Below are positions 1 through 10,147 of a stretch of 64,000 nt of DNA, piece by piece. This DNA is from Thiobacillus sp. (lineage in GTDB: Bacteria; Pseudomonadota; Gammaproteobacteria; Burkholderiales; Thiobacillaceae). A model generated the notes under the pieces. The model did no database searches, was not told the DNA's origin, and was given only the letters and a program-made list of their open reading frames with translations. The DNA lies in the NCBI RefSeq assembly GCF_018780105.1, contig NZ_JADMKC010000002.1, positions 372,001-436,000 of the forward strand, read 5' to 3'. The position numbers and the translations under genes were made by a program. Position 1 is the stretch's first letter. Each line of letters opens with the position of its first letter.

Positions 1-390
1 TTTTTTCGCGGTTTCGTCGACGTTCTTCTTTTCGCCCGCGTTGACGCGGCAGTTTTCCAGCACCACCAGTTCGCCGTCAGCGACGTTGAAACCGCCGTTG
101 ACCCATTCGCGGATCAGGCGCACGTTCTTGCCGAGCTTTTGCGCGATGACGTCGGCAACCGGCTTGAGCGAGTCTTCTTCCTTGAACTCGCCTTCGGTCG
201 GGCGGCCCAGGTGGGAGGTGACCATGACCTTGGCGCCGGCGCCAAGGCAATGTTCGATGGTGCGCATCGAGGCGGTGATGCGGGCGTCCGAGGTGACTTT
301 TCCGTCCTTGACCGGCACGTTCATATCGGCGCGAATGAAGACGCGTTTGCCAGCAAGGTCGAGATCGGTGACACGGATGAAATGGGGCAT
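1..390 (-). CDS. pgk: Phosphoglycerate kinase, N-terminal part (cut by window edge)
   Basis: Cytosolic phosphoglycerate kinase converts 1,3-bisphosphoglycerate and ADP to 3-phosphoglycerate and ATP, and runs in reverse in the Calvin cycle. Only the first 130 residues lie in the window; the rest continues past base 1. The translation starts [12 protein letters not shown] and contains the family N-terminal signature RADMNVPVK and the substrate-loop SHLGRP, followed by [12 protein letters not shown]. The ATG at 388-390 has a good AGGAG ribosome site (397-401). It lies 127 bases after gap on the same strand, giving the tkt-gap-pgk order found in cbb/glycolytic operons of autotrophic betaproteobacteria. 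The identification is secure; the autotrophic role is inference. Confidence 0.96.
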   Translation of the reverse strand, partial: MPHFIRVTDLDLAGKRVFIRADMNVPVKDGKVTSDARITASMRTIEHCLGAGAKVMVTSHLGRPTEGEFKEEDSLKPVADVIAQKLGKNVRLIREWVNGGFNVADGELVVLENCRVNAGEKKNVDETAKK

Positions 391-460
391 GTGGTTCTCC
401 TGAATAATTAAGCGGTAAGGGATGAGTTCACTCATTCCTTACAACTCAGTTGCTTGGGTG

Positions 461-517
461 AGCGGTGAGCGGAAAACGGTGAGCGGATGCCTCCGTTCAC
501 CGTTCACCGCTTACCGT
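461..517. repeat. Intergenic hairpin built of 7-bp units (gap-pgk spacer)
   Basis: The arms AACGGTGAGCGGA (475-487) and TCCGTTCACCGTT (492-504) pair over 13 positions with one G-T pair around a 4-base loop. Both arms continue outward as degenerate heptamers (GGTGAGC on the left, CCGTTCA / CCGCTTA / CCGTTTA on the right). It sits just after the gap stop. It may act as a transcript end or processing hairpin, but no clear T-tract follows on the minus strand. It is related in design to the elements at 1553-1635 and 39022-39130. Confidence 0.7.
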
Positions 518-1543
<1,026 letters not shown>

Positions 1544-1552
1544 TCATTTTTA

Positions 1553-1635
1553 GGGGCCGGGGACCAGGATTCAGGGACCAGGGTAGGTGCGGCTGAAAGC
1601 CGCGCCCCTGAACCCTGATCCCTGAATCCTGGCGC
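1553..1635. repeat. Nested inverted repeat with heptamer arms (tkt-gap spacer)
   Basis: The right arm reads as 7-bp units CCCTGAA, CCCTGAT, CCCTGAA, TCCTGGC (1605-1632). The left arm (1553-1583) contains the complementary GGGACCAGGATTCAGGGACC. Between them a tip hairpin pairs GCGGCT (1589-1594) with AGCCGC (1598-1603). It lies between tkt and gap, which read on the minus strand. A T-run on the plus strand flanks the right arm, so it is not a classical terminator for the minus-strand operon. Confidence 0.7.
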
Positions 1636-1644
1636 CTTGTTTTT

Positions 1645-3630
1645 TTACAGAACGCCCTTGACGGCGGCGGCCACAGCTTCGGCGGTGATGCCGAAGTGCT
1701 TGTACAGCGCAGGTGCGGGAGCGGATTCACCGAAGGTGTCGATACCGACAACAGCGCCTTCCAGACCGACGTACTTGCGCCAGAAGTCGGTGACACCGGC
1801 TTCGACCGCCACGCGCGGCAGGCCTTTGGTCAGCACGCTGGCCTTGTAGGCAGCATCCTGGCGATCAAAGGTGTTGGTGGACGGCATCGACACCACGCGA
1901 ACCGGCACGCCATCGGCTGCCAGGGCATCAGCGGCCTTCATGGCCAGTTCCACTTCGGAGCCGGTGGCGATGATGATGGCCTTGGCGCCTGCAGCATCCT
2001 TCAACACGTAACCGCCCTTGGCGATGTTGGCCAGGGTGGCGGCGTCGCGCGCCATGAACGGCAGGTTCTGGCGGCTGAGGATGTGGCAGGTGGGGCCGTC
2101 GGTACGCTCGACCGAGTGGGCCCAGCCGACCATGGTTTCGACGGTATCGCACGGACGCCAGACGTCGATGTTGGGGATCATGCGCAGGGTCGCGGTCTGC
2201 TCCACCGGCTGGTGGGTCGGGCCGTCTTCGCCGAGGCCGATCGAGTCGTGGGTGAACACGTGGATCACGCGCTGCTTCATCAGCGAAGCCATGCGGATGG
2301 CGTTGCGCGAGTATTCCGAGAACATCAGGAAGGTGCCGCCGAAAGGCAGCAGGCCGCCGTGCAGCGCCATGCCGTTCATGATCGCGGCCATGCCGAATTC
2401 ACGCACGCCGTAGCTGATGTAGTTGCCGGGCTTGCCGTGGCGCACCGGGTGACAGCCTTCCCAGTTGGTCAGGTTGGAACCGGTGAGGTCGGCCGAGCCA
2501 CCGAGGAACTCGGGCAGCGCGGGCGCCAGCGCATTGATCGCGATCTGGCTTGCCTTGCGGGTGGCAACGGTTTCAGCCTTGGTATTGATCGCAGCCAGTT
2601 TCTCGGCGACGTGCGCCTTGAAATTGGCGGGCAGTTCGCCCTTCATGCGGCGCTCGAATTCGGCGGCTTCAGCCGGGAACGCGGCCTTGTATTCGGCAAA
2701 CTTGTTGTTCCACAGCGTTTCCAGGCCTTGACCCTTGGTCTTGGCATCCCAGCCAGCGTAGATGTCAGCGGGGATTTCAAACGCGGGGTGATTCCAGCCG
2801 ATGTGCTTGCGGGTGGCTTCGATTTCGTCGTGGCCGAGCGCAGCGCCGTGCACGTCGTGCGTGCCTTCCTTGTTGGGCGAACCCTTGCCGATGATGGTTT
2901 TGCAGCAGATCAGCGTGGGCTTGTCGGTGCTGGCCTTGGCTTTCTGGATAGCAGCTTCGAGCGCCACGACATCGTGGCCGTCGACGCCGGCGATCACGTT
3001 CCAGCCGTACGCCTCAAAGCGCTTGGCGGTGTCGTCGGTGTACCAGTGTTCGATGTGGCCGTCGATCGAAATGCCGTTGTCGTCCCAGAACGCGATCAGT
3101 TTGTTCAGTTTCCAGGTACCGGCCAGCGCGCAGGCTTCGTGCGAAATGCCTTCCATCATGCAGCCGTCGCCCATGAACACATAGGTGTGGTGATCGACGA
3201 TTGTGTGGTCGGGCTTGTTGAATTCGTTGGCGAGAATCTTTTCGGCCATGGCCATGCCGACGCCGTTGGTGATGCCCTGGCCAAGCGGACCGGTGGTGGT
3301 CTCGACGCCGGGGGCGTAACCGTACTCGGGGTGACCCGGAGTTTTGGAATGCAGCTGACGGAACTGCTTGAGATCGTCGATCGACAGGTCGTAGCCGGTC
3401 AGATGCAGAAGCGAGTAGATCAGCATCGAGCCGTGGCCGTTGCTCAGCACGAAGCGGTCGCGATCCGCCCATTTCGGGTTGGATGGGTTGTGGCGCATGT
3501 GGTGATTCCACAGTGTTTCGGCAATTTCAGCCATGCCCATGGGGGCGCCGGGGTGACCGGATTTGGCTTTTTCGACGGCATCCATCGCGAGTGCGCGGAT
3601 AGCATTGGCAAGGTCGTTACGGGTTGGCAT
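1645..3630 (-). CDS. tkt: Transketolase
   Basis: A 661-residue thiamine-diphosphate enzyme that moves two-carbon ketol units in the pentose phosphate and Calvin cycles. Visible signatures are the N-terminal [13 protein letters not shown] with H26, the TPP/Mg motif [10 protein letters not shown] followed by [10 protein letters not shown], the central [15 protein letters not shown], and the C-terminal domain ending [12 protein letters not shown]. Full length for the family. The ATG at 3628-3630 has AAGGGAA upstream. It is first of the tkt-gap-pgk block, which argues for a carbon-fixation role alongside sugar phosphate metabolism. Confidence 0.97.
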   Translation of the reverse strand: MPTRNDLANAIRALAMDAVEKAKSGHPGAPMGMAEIAETLWNHHMRHNPSNPKWADRDRFVLSNGHGSMLIYSLLHLTGYDLSIDDLKQFRQLHSKTPGHPEYGYAPGVETTTGPLGQGITNGVGMAMAEKILANEFNKPDHTIVDHHTYVFMGDGCMMEGISHEACALAGTWKLNKLIAFWDDNGISIDGHIEHWYTDDTAKRFEAYGWNVIAGVDGHDVVALEAAIQKAKASTDKPTLICCKTIIGKGSPNKEGTHDVHGAALGHDEIEATRKHIGWNHPAFEIPADIYAGWDAKTKGQGLETLWNNKFAEYKAAFPAEAAEFERRMKGELPANFKAHVAEKLAAINTKAETVATRKASQIAINALAPALPEFLGGSADLTGSNLTNWEGCHPVRHGKPGNYISYGVREFGMAAIMNGMALHGGLLPFGGTFLMFSEYSRNAIRMASLMKQRVIHVFTHDSIGLGEDGPTHQPVEQTATLRMIPNIDVWRPCDTVETMVGWAHSVERTDGPTCHILSRQNLPFMARDAATLANIAKGGYVLKDAAGAKAIIIATGSEVELAMKAADALAADGVPVRVVSMPSTNTFDRQDAAYKASVLTKGLPRVAVEAGVTDFWRKYVGLEGAVVGIDTFGESAPAPALYKHFGITAEAVAAAVKGVL

Positions 3631-3720
3631 TGCGTTCCCTTATGGCTAGAAAAAACTGGCTTGGGTGGTCGCCCGGAAAGCGTGTCGGCAGACAACTCGG
3701 GCAGACTACGGAAAACCTCA

Positions 3721-3750
3721 ATTATCCGTCAGCAAGCCTGACTGAGGCAA
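3721..3750 (-). promoter_or_regulatory. Candidate sigma-70 promoter for tkt
   Basis: On the minus strand TTGCCT (3745-3750), an 18-base spacer and GATAAT (3721-3726) resemble -35/-10 boxes about 90 bases before the tkt start. The remainder of the 3631-3909 spacer shows no gene or recognised RNA. Confidence 0.35.
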
Positions 3751-3909
3751 GCCGGCCGCCCGGGCACGAAAAAGGCTTGGCTATCCGCGGCTTACGCGGT
3801 CTTGTGCGGGTGCCGTATCAGCAGCGGGGGATTCAAATGTTTTTATTCGCAGGACGGATGGGCTTATGGCAGAAAGCCGGGGTGTTTTGCGCAGCTTGCG
3901 TGTGCGAGC

Positions 3910-4629
3910 CTAGGAGCCCTCGCCCAGGTAGGCGTGGCGTACCGCCGGGGTGGCGGCAAGTTCGGTCGCCGGGCCGCTCAGGGTGATCGAGCCGGTTTCC
4001 AGCACATAGCCGCGCGCGCAGGTTTTCAGCGCGAGATGCGCGTTCTGCTCGATCAGCAGCACCGCCACGCCACTGGCGGCAATCTGGCGAATGATGTCGA
4101 ACACCGCCTGCACCATCAGCGGCGCCAGGCCCATGCTGGGCTCGTCCAGCAGCAGCAAGCGCGGGCGCGCCATCATCGCGCGTCCGAGCGCCAGCATCTG
4201 CTGCTCGCCGCCCGACAGCAGGCCGGCCATTTGGGCGCGGCGTTCGGTCAATCGCGGCAGCAGCCCGTAGACCTGGTCCAGATCGCCGGCAATCCCGGCG
4301 CGGTCGCTGCGGCTGTAGGCGCCCATCAGGAGGTTTTCCGCCACGGTCATGCGCGGGAACACGCCGCGCCCTTCCGGCACCAGCGTCATGCCGCGCCGCG
4401 CGATGGCGTGCGCAGGCAGGCCGGCGAGCGGCTGGCCATCCAGCTGCACGCTGCCCGACTGGGGGGCGATGAGACCGCTCAGCGCCTTGAGTGTGGTGGT
4501 CTTGCCGGCGCCGTTGGCGCCGATCAGGCAGACCATTTCGCCCGGTGCCACTTCGAGACTGAGATCGCGTACGGCCTGGATGCCGCCGTAAGCAACTGAC
4601 AGCCGACTGACGCTCAGCAGCGCGCTCAT
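3910..4629 (-). CDS. livF: Branched-chain amino acid ABC transporter ATP-binding protein LivF
   Basis: A 239-residue ABC ATPase, one of two in a Liv-type importer, acting on the cytoplasmic face of the membrane. Walker A is GANGAGKT (about residues 37-44), the ABC signature is LLSGGEQQMLALGRAM, and Walker B is LLLLDEPSMGLAP. The start is set at the ATG at 4627-4629 because MSALLSVSRLSVAYGG is the family N-terminus; the reading frame stays open further upstream but that part is livG antisense-like noise. It overlaps the livG stop by four bases (ATGA), indicating translational coupling. The substrate could also be amides or urea-like compounds, since no binding-protein gene is present here. Confidence 0.93.
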   Translation of the reverse strand: MSALLSVSRLSVAYGGIQAVRDLSLEVAPGEMVCLIGANGAGKTTTLKALSGLIAPQSGSVQLDGQPLAGLPAHAIARRGMTLVPEGRGVFPRMTVAENLLMGAYSRSDRAGIAGDLDQVYGLLPRLTERRAQMAGLLSGGEQQMLALGRAMMARPRLLLLDEPSMGLAPLMVQAVFDIIRQIAASGVAVLLIEQNAHLALKTCARGYVLETGSITLSGPATELAATPAVRHAYLGEGS

Positions 4630-5393
4630 AGCGTCTCGTCCCCCAGATAGGCGGCGATGACCTTGGGGTCGCGGCTGACGACATCGGGGGTGCCTTCGGC
4701 GATTTTCACGCCGTAGTCGAGCACCGCGAGGCGCGTGCACAGCCCCATCACCAGCTTCACGTCGTGTTCGATCAGCAGCAGGGTCAGACCGTCGGCCTGT
4801 AGTTGCAGCAGCAGTTCGCGCAGGGCGCTTCGTTCGGCCGGGTTCATCCCGGCGGCGGGTTCGTCCAGCGCCAGCAGACTCGGCTCGGTCGCCAGTGCGC
4901 GGGCAATTTCGAGCCGCCGCTGGTCGCCGTAGGACAGGTTCTTGGCGAGGCGCTGGGCATGCTGGGCGATGCCGACCCGTTGCAGCAGGGCAAGCGCGCG
5001 ATCATGCGAATCGGCTTCTTCGCGGCGGGTGGCAGGCAGGCGCAGCACTGCGCCGATGACGCCGCTGTGGGTGCGCGCGTGGCGGCCGACCAGCACGTTT
5101 TCCAGTGCGGTCATTTCGGCGAACAGGCGGATGTTCTGGAAAGTGCGCGCCAGTCCGGCCTTCAGTACCTTGTGCGGCGGTCGGTTGTCGAGCCGGGTTT
5201 GGTTCAGGAGGATTTCGCCGCGGTCGGTCGCATACAAACCGGTCAGCGTATTGAACAGCGTGGTCTTGCCGGCGCCATTGGGACCGATAAGGCCGAAAAT
5301 CTCGCCGGCGTTCACGCTGAGCGTAATGTCCGACAAGGCCTGCAAGCCGCCAAACGCCTTGCTCACGCCGCTGACTGTCAGCAATGCGCTCAT
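4626..5393 (-). CDS. livG: Branched-chain amino acid ABC transporter ATP-binding protein LivG
   Basis: A 255-residue ABC ATPase paired with LivF. Walker A is GPNGAGKTTLFN, the signature is LSYGDQRRLEIARALA, Walker B is LLALDEPAAGMNP, and the C-terminus (VLDYGVKIAEGTPDVV...YLGDE) is typical of LivG. The ATG at 5391-5393 overlaps the end of livM by four bases. The order H-M-G-F on one strand is the normal liv operon order. Confidence 0.94.
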   Translation of the reverse strand: MSALLTVSGVSKAFGGLQALSDITLSVNAGEIFGLIGPNGAGKTTLFNTLTGLYATDRGEILLNQTRLDNRPPHKVLKAGLARTFQNIRLFAEMTALENVLVGRHARTHSGVIGAVLRLPATRREEADSHDRALALLQRVGIAQHAQRLAKNLSYGDQRRLEIARALATEPSLLALDEPAAGMNPAERSALRELLLQLQADGLTLLLIEHDVKLVMGLCTRLAVLDYGVKIAEGTPDVVSRDPKVIAAYLGDETL

Positions 5394-6454
5394 GCCTTGG
5401 CGTCAGCGAATTCCTGGCGCCGCCGCGCCGAGGGAATGAGGCCGGCGGGACGGTATAGCATCACCGCCACCAGCGCGATGCCGAACAGCAGCATGCGCAA
5501 ATCGGCCGGGTCGATGTAGATCTGGCCGAACAGGTTGCGCTGCCACTCGCCGGTGTAGCGCAGCGCCTCGGGCAGCAGGGTCAGCAGCAGGGCGCCGAAA
5601 ATCACCCCGGGGATATGCCCCATGCCGCCCAGCACGATCATGCACAGGATCATGATCGACTCCATCAGATTGAACGATTCGGGACTGATGAAGCCCTGGA
5701 AGCTGGCGAACAGTCCGCCCGCCAGGCCGCCGAAGGTGGCGCCCATGGCGAACGCCAGCAATTTCAGGTTGCGGGTGTTGATGCCGGTCGCGGCGGCGGC
5801 GATCTCGTCTTCGCGAATCGCCACCCAGGCGCGGCCGATGCGCGAATTTTCCAGCCGCATCGAAATGAAAATCACTGCCAGCACCAGCAGCAGGAAGAAG
5901 TAGTAAGTCAGGTGGACGCCGCTGAAGGTATAGCCGAACACGCTGAGCGGCTGGCTCAGGCTGGCGCCGCCGAGCTGCACTGGGTCGATCAGGTTGATGC
6001 CCTGCGGGCCGTTGGTGAGGTTGAACGGCGCGTTCAGGTTGTTCATGAAAATGCGGATGATTTCGCCGAAGCCCAGCGTCACGATGGCGAGATAGTCGCC
6101 GCGTAATCGCAAGGTCGGCGCGCCGAGCAGTACGCCGAACAGCCCGGCGAGCGCCGCGCCCAGCGGCAGGATGGCCCAGAACGGCAAATGCAGGCCGAAG
6201 TGCGGGCTGGCGAGCCAGGCGTAGACGTAGGCGCCGAGCGCGTAGAACGCGACGTAGCCGAGATCGAGCAGCCCGGCGTAGCCGACGACGATGTTGAGCC
6301 CCAGCGCCAGCATCACGTAGAGCAGGGCCAGGTCGAGCAGGCGCACCCAGGAGCGGCCCATGCTGGCATCGATCAGAAACGGCAGTAGCGCCAAGCTAAT
6401 GGCAAACAGACCAAATATTAGCCAACGGGATTTCAGATGCGCTGACAAAGTCAT
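5390..6454 (-). CDS. livM: Branched-chain amino acid ABC transporter permease LivM
   Basis: A 354-residue inner-membrane permease with many hydrophobic helices. The conserved segment GLNIVVGYAGLLDLGYVAFY is followed by PTLRLRGDYLAIVTLGFGEI and the NLTNGPQGI loop. The start is placed at the ATG at 6452-6454, where MTLSAHLKSRWLIFGLF begins the first helix. This ATG overlaps the last base of the stop codon of the preceding small gene (TAATG), so translation is probably coupled to it. Only a weak GGAAAA ribosome site is visible. Confidence 0.93.
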   Translation of the reverse strand: MTLSAHLKSRWLIFGLFAISLALLPFLIDASMGRSWVRLLDLALLYVMLALGLNIVVGYAGLLDLGYVAFYALGAYVYAWLASPHFGLHLPFWAILPLGAALAGLFGVLLGAPTLRLRGDYLAIVTLGFGEIIRIFMNNLNAPFNLTNGPQGINLIDPVQLGGASLSQPLSVFGYTFSGVHLTYYFFLLLVLAVIFISMRLENSRIGRAWVAIREDEIAAAATGINTRNLKLLAFAMGATFGGLAGGLFASFQGFISPESFNLMESIMILCMIVLGGMGHIPGVIFGALLLTLLPEALRYTGEWQRNLFGQIYIDPADLRMLLFGIALVAVMLYRPAGLIPSARRRQEFADAKA

Positions 6455-6696
6455 TAGTAATATTTTTCCAATTGGGCTGCTGGCAAAAGAATGAGCGCAA
6501 GGAAAACATAAAAAGCCCCAGCGTCTCCGAGCAAGGGTGCCGCCCACCAACACAAGAAACCTGCTGGAAAAAGCAGGAGAGCAACTTTTCTACCTGAGAA
6601 TGAGTAGGTGATTTTATTGGAACATTTCGGGCAATTTCCATGGCCGTATCGCGCGATTGGAATGCCGATCTCGCTTCTACAATAAGGGCAGATCAT
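6454..6696 (-). CDS. Small zinc-ribbon membrane protein inside the liv operon
   Basis: An 80-residue protein of unknown function. The N-terminus has a two-knuckle zinc ribbon, CPYC at residues 3-6 and CPKC about 16 residues later. Two hydrophobic segments follow (around VALLLFPAGFLCWWAAPLL and AFYVFLALILLPAAQL), so it is probably a membrane-anchored zinc-binding protein. It starts 18 bases after livH with an AGGGAT ribosome site, and its TAA stop overlaps the livM ATG. The base composition is visibly more AT-rich than the liv genes around it, which suggests a later insertion. This reading is favoured over chance because of the paired CxxC motifs and perfect operon spacing. Confidence 0.75.
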   Translation of the reverse strand: MICPYCRSEIGIPIARYGHGNCPKCSNKITYSFSGRKVALLLFPAGFLCWWAAPLLGDAGAFYVFLALILLPAAQLEKYY

Positions 6697-6714
6697 CTTT
6701 GATCCCTGTTTGAA

Positions 6715-7644
6715 TCAAGCACGTTCGACCACCCGCGCGCCCAGCAGCCCCGACGGGCGGAATACCAGCACCGCGATCAGCACGAAAAACGCGAACACAT
6801 CCTGATAGTGGCTGCCGAGGAAGCCGCCGGTGAGGTCGCCGATGTAGCCTGCGCCGAAGGATTCGATCAGTCCCAGCAGCAGGCCGCCCAGCATCGCCCC
6901 GCCGAGGTTGCCGATACCGCCCAGCACCGCCGCCGAGAACGCCTTGAGGCCGAGCAGGAAACCCATGTAGTAGTGCGCCAGACCGTAATAGGCGCTCACC
7001 ATCACGCCCGCGATCGCGGCCAGCGCGGAGCCGATGATGAAAGTCGAGGCGATCACCCGGTTGACGTCCACACCCATCAGGCTCGCTACCTGGCGCGACT
7101 GCGCGGTGGCGCGCATGGCGCGGCCGAGGCGGGATTTCTGCACCACCAGGATCAGCGCTGCCATGATCAGCACGGCCAGAGCCAGAATGGCGATCTGCGT
7201 ATCGCTGATGGTCGCGCCGAGGATTTCATGGTGGCCTTGCGGCAGGATGGGCGGGAAGGGGATGTACTGCTTGCCCCAGATCAGCATGGCGATGTTCTGC
7301 AGGATGATCGACACGCCGATCGCGGTGATCAGCGGCGCCAGGCGCGGCGCGTTGCGCAGTGGCCGGTAGGCGACGCGCTCGATCAGCATGCCCAGCGCCA
7401 TGCACACCGGAATGGCCACCGCCAGTCCCGCCAGCAGGATCACCCCGCCTGGCAGCCCGGGGGCGGCCAGCGCCAGCGCACCGATCACTGCCAGCGACAC
7501 CATCGCGCCCATCATGGTGATTTCGCCGTGGGCGAAATTGATGAGTTCGAGGATGCCGTACACCATGGTGTAGCCCAGCGCCACCAGCGCATAGACGCTG
7601 CCCAGAACCAGGCCGTTGATGAGTTGCTGCAGGAAAATATCCAT
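6715..7644 (-). CDS. livH: Branched-chain amino acid ABC transporter permease LivH
   Basis: A 309-residue permease, the partner of LivM. The N-terminus MDIFLQQLINGLVLGSVYAL and the following GYTMVYGILELINFAHGE are hallmark LivH sequences. RAMRATAQSRQVASLMGVDV is the conserved cytoplasmic loop contacting the ATPases. The start is the ATG at 7642-7644; a longer open frame upstream lacks family similarity. It is the first gene of the operon. No periplasmic binding protein gene is present in the window, so that component must be encoded elsewhere. Confidence 0.94.
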   Translation of the reverse strand: MDIFLQQLINGLVLGSVYALVALGYTMVYGILELINFAHGEITMMGAMVSLAVIGALALAAPGLPGGVILLAGLAVAIPVCMALGMLIERVAYRPLRNAPRLAPLITAIGVSIILQNIAMLIWGKQYIPFPPILPQGHHEILGATISDTQIAILALAVLIMAALILVVQKSRLGRAMRATAQSRQVASLMGVDVNRVIASTFIIGSALAAIAGVMVSAYYGLAHYYMGFLLGLKAFSAAVLGGIGNLGGAMLGGLLLGLIESFGAGYIGDLTGGFLGSHYQDVFAFFVLIAVLVFRPSGLLGARVVERA

Positions 7645-7831
7645 TCGTTGTGCCGTGAAGCCTGTTGTCGCTTTGCCGGTGGCGTGCACGGTAAACGGAT
7701 CAATCGGCTGCGAAAACCGGACCGCGCACCTGCAAATCGCCTGTATTGGGGCGGAATGTAGCATAAGGACGGCGCATTCCGGCCGCTGGCGACGTGCATT
7801 GCCGGGCACCCGCGCGCGCCCGGCGCGGCGC

Positions 7832-7837
7832 TATAAT
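7832..7837 (+). promoter_or_regulatory. Candidate -10 box for argS
   Basis: A perfect TATAAT lies 50 bases before the argS ATG in the livH-argS divergent spacer (7645-7886). No convincing -35 box is visible; the surrounding bases are a GC-rich imperfect palindrome. Confidence 0.45.
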
Positions 7838-7886
7838 CGCCGCTCCCTTTTGCAAACTCGAGGCGACGCAGCGCGTCTCCGTCCGC

Positions 7887-9560
7887 ATGTCCCACGGTTT
7901 TTCGCTCAAAGAATCTCTTGTTTCCCTGCTGCAGGACGCGCTTGCCGGCGTGGCCCCCGAGGCCGCCCTGACGCTCGAACTGGAGCGCCCGAAGAACGCC
8001 GCCCATGGCGACTTTTCCAGCAACGCGGCCATGCAGCTGGCACGCCCGCTGAAACGCAATCCGCGCGAGCTGGCGCAATTGATTCTGGACGCGCTCCCTG
8101 CCTCGTCGCTGATTGCCAAGGCTGAAATCGCCGGTGCCGGTTTCATCAATTTCCACCTCACGCCGGCCGCCTGGCATGGCATCGTGCCGGCGGTGCGCGC
8201 GGCAGGTGCGGACTTTGGCCGCAGCGACGCAGGCGCGGGGCATAAAGCGCTGGTCGAGTTCGTTTCGGCCAATCCGACCGGCCCGCTGCATGTGGGACAC
8301 GGCCGCCAGGCCGCGCTGGGCGATGCGCTGTGCAACCTGTTTGCGGCGCAGGGCTGGGAAGTCTGCCGCGAGTTTTATTACAACGACGCCGGGGTGCAGA
8401 TACAGACGTTGGCCAACAGCGTGCAGGCGCGTGCGCGTGGCACGAACCCGGGCGACCCCGGCTGGCCGGAATCGGCCTACAACGGCGACTACATCGCCGA
8501 CATCGCGGCGGATTTTCTGGCGCAGAAAACCGTGCATGCCGACGACCGCGCGTTCACCGCGTCGGGCGATGTCGACGATCTGGATTCGATCCGCCAGTTT
8601 GCGGTGGCCTATCTGCGCCACGAGCAGGATCTCGACCTGCAGGCGTTTGCGGTGCGCTTTGACAACTATTATCTGGAGTCGAGCCTTTACACCAGCGGGC
8701 GCGTCGAAGCCACGGTCAACCGGCTGATCGCCGCCGGCAAGACCTACGAGCAGGACGGCGCGCTGTGGCTGCGCACTACCGACTACGGCGACGACAAAGA
8801 CCGTGTGATGAAAAAATCCGACGGCACCTACACCTACTTCGTGCCGGACGTCGCCTACCATATCGCCAAGTGGGAGCGCGGCTTCGAGCGCGCGATCAAC
8901 ATCCAGGGCACCGACCATCACGGCACCATCGCGCGGGTGCGCGCCGGGCTGCAGGCCGCCGGCGTCGGCATCCCGCAGGGCTATCCCGACTACCTGCTGC
9001 ACACCATGATCCGCGTGATGCGCGGCGGCGAAGAGGTCAAGATTTCCAAGCGCGCCGGCAGCTACGTCACCCTGCGCGACCTCATCGAATGGACCAGCAA
9101 GGACGCGGTGCGCTTCTTCCTGCTGAGCCGCAAGGCCGACACCGAATACAGCTTCGATGTCGACCTGGCCGTCGCCAAAAACAACGACAATCCGGTCTAC
9201 TACGTACAGTACGCCCACGCGCGGATATGCCGGGTGTTCGAGGAATGGGGCGGCGATGCCGCCACGCTGGCGGGCGCCGATCTCGCACCGCTGGCGAGCC
9301 AGCACGAACTGGCGCTGATGCAGCGCCTGGCCGAGTATCCCGAAACGGTGGCCACCGCCGCGCGCGAACTCGCACCGCACCTGCTGGTGCATTACCTGCA
9401 GACGCTGGCAGCCGATTTCCATGCCTGGTACAACGCCGACAAGTTTCTGGTGGCGGATGCGGCCATCCGGACAGCGCGACTGGCCCTGGCTGATGCCGCC
9501 CGCATCACCCTCGTCAACGGTCTGGCCTTGCTGGGCGTATCCGCTCCGGAGAAAATGTAG
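7887..9560 (+). CDS. argS: Arginine-tRNA ligase
   Basis: A 557-residue class I aminoacyl-tRNA synthetase that charges tRNA-Arg. The HIGH-type motif is [10 protein letters not shown], and the KMSKS equivalent is [13 protein letters not shown]. The N-terminal Arg-tRNA domain ([17 protein letters not shown]) and the C-terminal DALR anticodon domain ending near [13 protein letters not shown] are present. The start [11 protein letters not shown] at 7887 is chosen over an upstream in-frame codon that would add residues unlike the family. It is followed after two bases by the SPOR gene, an arrangement common in betaproteobacteria. Confidence 0.96.
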   Translation: MSHGFSLKESLVSLLQDALAGVAPEAALTLELERPKNAAHGDFSSNAAMQLARPLKRNPRELAQLILDALPASSLIAKAEIAGAGFINFHLTPAAWHGIVPAVRAAGADFGRSDAGAGHKALVEFVSANPTGPLHVGHGRQAALGDALCNLFAAQGWEVCREFYYNDAGVQIQTLANSVQARARGTNPGDPGWPESAYNGDYIADIAADFLAQKTVHADDRAFTASGDVDDLDSIRQFAVAYLRHEQDLDLQAFAVRFDNYYLESSLYTSGRVEATVNRLIAAGKTYEQDGALWLRTTDYGDDKDRVMKKSDGTYTYFVPDVAYHIAKWERGFERAINIQGTDHHGTIARVRAGLQAAGVGIPQGYPDYLLHTMIRVMRGGEEVKISKRAGSYVTLRDLIEWTSKDAVRFFLLSRKADTEYSFDVDLAVAKNNDNPVYYVQYAHARICRVFEEWGGDAATLAGADLAPLASQHELALMQRLAEYPETVATAARELAPHLLVHYLQTLAADFHAWYNADKFLVADAAIRTARLALADAARITLVNGLALLGVSAPEKM

Positions 9561-9562
9561 CC

Positions 9563-10147
9563 ATGGCAAAACCCGCATCCAGCAAATCCAAACGCTCCGG
9601 CGGCAGTTCGGTATTCACCGGCGTGCTGATCGGCCTCACCGTCGGCGCAGTGCTTGCCGTGGGCGTGGCCTTGTTTGTGACCGGGAACAACCCGTTCAAA
9701 TCCGGGACAGCCACGCCAGAGACAGAAGTAAAAACGCCGCCGCCGGCTGTCGAGGTTGCGCCGACCGCCACGCCCGACACCGCGCCGCCGCCGGTTGAGC
9801 CGGAAGCCGCGCCGAGTTTCGATTTTTACAAGGTGTTGCCGGGCGGCGCGCCGAGCGACTTGCCGCCTGTTCCCGACACCACGGCCAACCATCCCCTGTA
9901 TTACCTGCAGGCCGGCGCGTTCCAGAACGCGGACGATGCCGACAACCTGAAAGCCCAGCTGGCGCTGCTGGGGGTCGAGGCCGAGATCCAGACCACCGAA
10001 ATTGCCGGCAAGGGCATGTTCCACCGCGTGCGCGTCGGCCCCCTGCGTGCGATGGACGAAGTCAATTCCACCCGCAGCCTGCTCACGCAGAACAATATCC
10101 CCGCCACGCTTGTCAAAGAAACCCCCGTTCCCCAGGAGAAGCCTTGA
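9563..10147 (+). CDS. SPOR-domain cell division protein
   Basis: A 194-residue inner-membrane protein. It has a basic N-terminus, one transmembrane helix (about residues 17-40, VFTGVLIGLTVGAVLAVGVA), a proline/threonine-rich linker, and a C-terminal SPOR peptidoglycan-binding domain starting at YYLQAGAFQNADDADNLK and ending near NNIPATLVKE. SPOR domains bind denuded glycan strands at the division septum. It lies directly after argS and overlaps the dsbA start by one base (TGATG). This is an FtsN-like layout, but it is shorter and cannot be called FtsN with confidence. Confidence 0.9.
   Translation: MAKPASSKSKRSGGSSVFTGVLIGLTVGAVLAVGVALFVTGNNPFKSGTATPETEVKTPPPAVEVAPTATPDTAPPPVEPEAAPSFDFYKVLPGGAPSDLPPVPDTTANHPLYYLQAGAFQNADDADNLKAQLALLGVEAEIQTTEIAGKGMFHRVRVGPLRAMDEVNSTRSLLTQNNIPATLVKETPVPQEKP

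Noticed and set aside
1696..3741. A 681-codon open frame on the plus strand opposite tkt
   Set aside because: It mirrors the tkt coding strand, gives a histidine/glycine/valine-rich translation with no domain, and is a typical high-GC antisense artefact.
3631..3909. Riboswitch or small RNA upstream of tkt
   Set aside because: Some short complementary segments occur, but none matches a known aptamer core; only a weak promoter could be proposed.
7512..9578. A 688-codon open frame on the minus strand over argS
   Set aside because: It is antisense to argS with repetitive composition and no motifs; argS on the plus strand has all family signatures.
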